From: Flavobacteriales bacterium
Lineage (GTDB): Bacteria; Bacteroidota; Bacteroidia; Flavobacteriales; Flavobacteriaceae
Assembly: GCA_003229235.1 (NCBI GenBank)
Contig: QIIH01000304.1
Coordinates: 1-6,730, forward strand
Direction: 5' to 3'
Length of the DNA stretch: 6,730 bases
Both the position numbers and the translations under genes were made by a program. Shown in pieces: positions 5,054 to 6,730 of this stretch. The stretch's first letter is position 1. Every line of letters starts with the position of its first letter. Under the pieces are notes generated by a model that saw only the letters and a program-made list of their open reading frames with translations, searched no databases and was not told the DNA's origin.

Positions 5054-6379
5054 TTATTCTTGATTTAACTTAGGTGTTGGTCTTACCCATGTTGATGCAT
5101 ATTGAACAAGAGTTTCGTAATACTCTAGAATCATTTGTTCAATTAATACAATGAATTTCTTATTACTAGCGAAACCTGCACCAAATTCTCTAATAAGTAC
5201 GATTTTAAATCCTTGTATGTCCTTGTCTACGGTCAATTCGGGGAGTGTGCTTAGATCAGACAATTTTACTTTGATATTTGCTTTAGCATATTTAATATCC
5301 GCTTCAATCCATATTTGGTTTTCAACTTTTTGAAAGAGATCTTCCGACTTTTTCTTGCAATGTTCAAGTTGTCTCCCTATCCAAGTGATTCTTGCTTTGA
5401 TTCCTTTATCGAGAGGGGGTGCAATTTTAATACTCATCGACACAACTCTTCGTTCAAACTCTGCTGTGATTTTAATGTCAGACACAGCATCTCTTATTGA
5501 CAATTGACCGGTAATATAATTGTGATCTACAATGCGCCTTATATCTTGTTTTAAGCTGTCTTTGGCTTTTGATGGAGATTTCACTAGAACTCCTAGTTTA
5601 CTACTCATAAGCATGGCCATATCTTTTTCTTCTTCATACCAACTAAGCACAGCATCTTCTATATATGAGTCAGAAAGTTTTAATGGTTTTTGGGCTCTTA
5701 TGTTTTCGGCGAGTTCTTTCCACCCTGGTTTCATTTGCGTATAGCCACTAATGCCTGATACAGGGTTTTCGAAATAATGAAGAGCTTCTGCTATGATTTC
5801 CACCTGGTCGTTATCTTCTATGTTTTGGTCATTTTTAAACAACAGCAATTGGCCTTTAGTAATTAAATATGTCCACGAAAAATGAAGTAACGAAATGTTT
5901 TTCGGTGTTTTTACCTTAACAGGTGAACGAGTTGGGTCAGACACAAATTCGTTAGAAATGGTAATTAGCTTGTTGACTTTTAGTTTTCTAGAAATGTCTA
6001 TATAACCTTCAATTTGGGCTACGTCAATTTTATTGGACTTATTTTTCATTTCAAAAAAAGCTGCATCAGTAATCACTCCTTTTATTACAACAATTATTAA
6101 TCCATCAATTCTGCATTTATTGATTTCTGGAAAAGAGGCTTCAGTATAATAATATAGTCTTCCGCTGCGACTAAGCTTGATTTCCTTAAACAGGCCATCA
6201 CGATACTCTTTAACTAATTTTACGGTTGAAAGAAATATTGACGTAAGCGCCATTTCGTCTCCAGTCTTATGAGTGGGAATTAATCTGGCTGGTTGTAAAA
6301 TAATTTGACCATTCTGAACAAATGAGTCAAAATCGGTTTTTTTTAACCCTACTAGTTTGGTAACAGATTTTTTAATCAT
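5054..6379 (-). CDS. PD-(D/E)XK nuclease-fold protein of unknown role
   Basis: The protein has 441 residues, no signal peptide and no membrane helix, so it is cytoplasmic. Residues about 75-145 carry a PD-(D/E)XK core: Glu80 (YTE), Asp92 (RIDG), Glu110-x-Lys112 (FFEMK), then Gln122 to Tyr126 (QIEGY), a QxxxY motif as in RecB/Cas4-like nucleases, and the strand LITISNEF (138-145). The rest resembles a family I recall only as hypothetical or nuclease-superfamily proteins: an N-terminal GQIILQPARLIP (24-35), SPVKVK (152-157), LLHFSW (164-169), an acidic EDNDQVEIIAEAL (188-200) and a C-terminal VRPTPKL (432-438). All core catalytic residues are present, so DNA or RNA cleavage is plausible but the target is unknown. 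It is the first gene of a two-gene minus-strand unit with the PqiA-like gene. The ATG at 6379 suits the promoter-like box 54 bp upstream. Confidence 0.72.
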   Translation of the reverse strand: MIKKSVTKLVGLKKTDFDSFVQNGQIILQPARLIPTHKTGDEMALTSIFLSTVKLVKEYRDGLFKEIKLSRSGRLYYYTEASFPEINKCRIDGLIIVVIKGVITDAAFFEMKNKSNKIDVAQIEGYIDISRKLKVNKLITISNEFVSDPTRSPVKVKTPKNISLLHFSWTYLITKGQLLLFKNDQNIEDNDQVEIIAEALHYFENPVSGISGYTQMKPGWKELAENIRAQKPLKLSDSYIEDAVLSWYEEEKDMAMLMSSKLGVLVKSPSKAKDSLKQDIRRIVDHNYITGQLSIRDAVSDIKITAEFERRVVSMSIKIAPPLDKGIKARITWIGRQLEHCKKKSEDLFQKVENQIWIEADIKYAKANIKVKLSDLSTLPELTVDKDIQGFKIVLIREFGAGFASNKKFIVLIEQMILEYYETLVQYASTWVRPTPKLNQE

Positions 6380-6432
6380 ACATCAATAAAATTAAATTAA
6401 ACACAAAACCCACCAACCTCAAGACTATTGTC

Positions 6433-6440
6433 CAAAGGTA
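6433..6440 (-). promoter_or_regulatory. Promoter -7 box for the nuclease/PqiA-like pair
   Basis: On the minus strand TACCTTTG (6440-6433) matches the Bacteroidota -7 consensus TAnnTTTG exactly. The -33 position, about 19 nt upstream, is TTTA rather than TTTG, so the upstream element is weak. Transcription would begin near 6426 and leave a leader of about 47 nt, GT-rich and then A/T-rich, before the ATG. No comparable box lies in the 35-bp gap before the second gene, which fits a shared transcript. Confidence 0.5.
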
Positions 6441-6547
6441 AATGGGGAGTATGTTCTATAAATATATGAATTTAATACGGGATTTATAATTCTGGAAAGT
6501 AATTTGCCTGTTCATGTCATAATCGCTGTCGAAGTAGCATCACCAGT

Positions 6548-6730
6548 GAGTCATGTTCGGTTCGATGGTTGCCCGATTGTTTTAAGAGGTAGCAGCGCCC
6601 ATCGGTAATGAGTTATGTTTCCCACTCCTTCAACGCTTGCCCTTCACTAATATGTCTACTAGACATTTTCTTGACAGTCGCGCAGGTTCGATGTCGCACG
6701 CCGAAAGTTGCGAAGCAGGAGCCGGGCGAC
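6548..6730 (+). repeat. Rearranged inverted-repeat copy on the right of the two-gene unit
   Basis: This block carries pieces of the left repeat (3648-3727) in opposite orientation, broken up. GAGTCATGTTCGGTTCGATG lies at 6548-6567, a second fragment GAGTTATGTT at 6610-6619, and, after some 65 bases of unrelated sequence, the 20 bases at 6685-6704 identical to the left copy. The block then continues directly into AAAGTTGCGAAGCAGGAGC (6704-6722), lacking the roughly 23-base hairpin segment found on the left. The window ends inside the element, so its full extent is unknown. No transposase is visible. Confidence 0.68.
6652..6666. repeat. Perfect 15-base palindrome
   Basis: ATGTCTA (6652-6658) and TAGACAT (6660-6666) surround a single C. 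It sits inside the segment that separates two fragments of the right-hand repeat, so it could belong to a separate small element or be a dyad site for a DNA-binding protein. Nothing here identifies the protein. Confidence 0.5.

Noticed and set aside
3648..6730. Insertion sequence or composite transposon
   Set aside because: There are inverted repeats but no transposase or integrase gene, no target-site duplication can be seen, and the two repeat copies are rearranged rather than clean terminal repeats.
1..6730. tRNA, rRNA or CRISPR array
   Set aside because: No cloverleaf with a TTCRANNC-type arm, no rRNA sequence and no regularly spaced repeats were seen on either strand.

Overview
The window looks like a chromosomal stretch from a member of the Flavobacteriia (Bacteroidota), probably a Flavobacteriaceae relative. 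The sequence is AT-rich. Promoter-like boxes fit the Bacteroidota pattern TAnnTTTG, gene leaders are A/T-rich without Shine-Dalgarno sequences, and the lipoprotein carries fibronectin type III repeats of the kind common in this group. No genus can be named from the sequence alone.

Positions 1-2235 are ordinary housekeeping or accessory chromosome. There is the 3' tail of an unidentified gene, a two-FN3-domain lipoprotein with a clear terminator, a JmjC/cupin_8-type putative 2-oxoglutarate Fe(II) oxygenase with its own promoter, and, tail to tail with it (4 bp overlap), recX on the minus strand. Upstream of recX on the same strand (2296-3048) is a six-helix membrane protein of an uncharacterised family.

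Positions 3143-3761 hold no convincing gene. They are a mosaic of hairpins and imperfect repeats. The best-formed piece is a three-tier structure at 3155-3230, probably a structured RNA or repeat element that recurs in flavobacterial intergenic DNA. Others are a 12-bp-stem hairpin at 3527-3556 and a GC-richer block at 3648-3762.

Positions 3762-6379 are a minus-strand two-gene unit. The first gene (6379 to 5054) encodes a protein with a PD-(D/E)XK nuclease core including a RecB-like QxxxY motif. The second (5018 to 3762), 35 bp downstream, encodes a PqiA-like membrane protein with a large extra periplasmic domain and no zinc-ribbon cysteines. A good TAnnTTTG box lies upstream of the pair.

The unit is bracketed by inverted, partly rearranged copies of one repeat (3648-3727 and 6548-6730), the second running off the window end. 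A nuclease-like protein paired with a membrane protein inside repeat brackets is the most interesting feature. It could be a mobile accessory or defence cassette, but its function is unproven and the bracketing may only reflect a dispersed repeat family.
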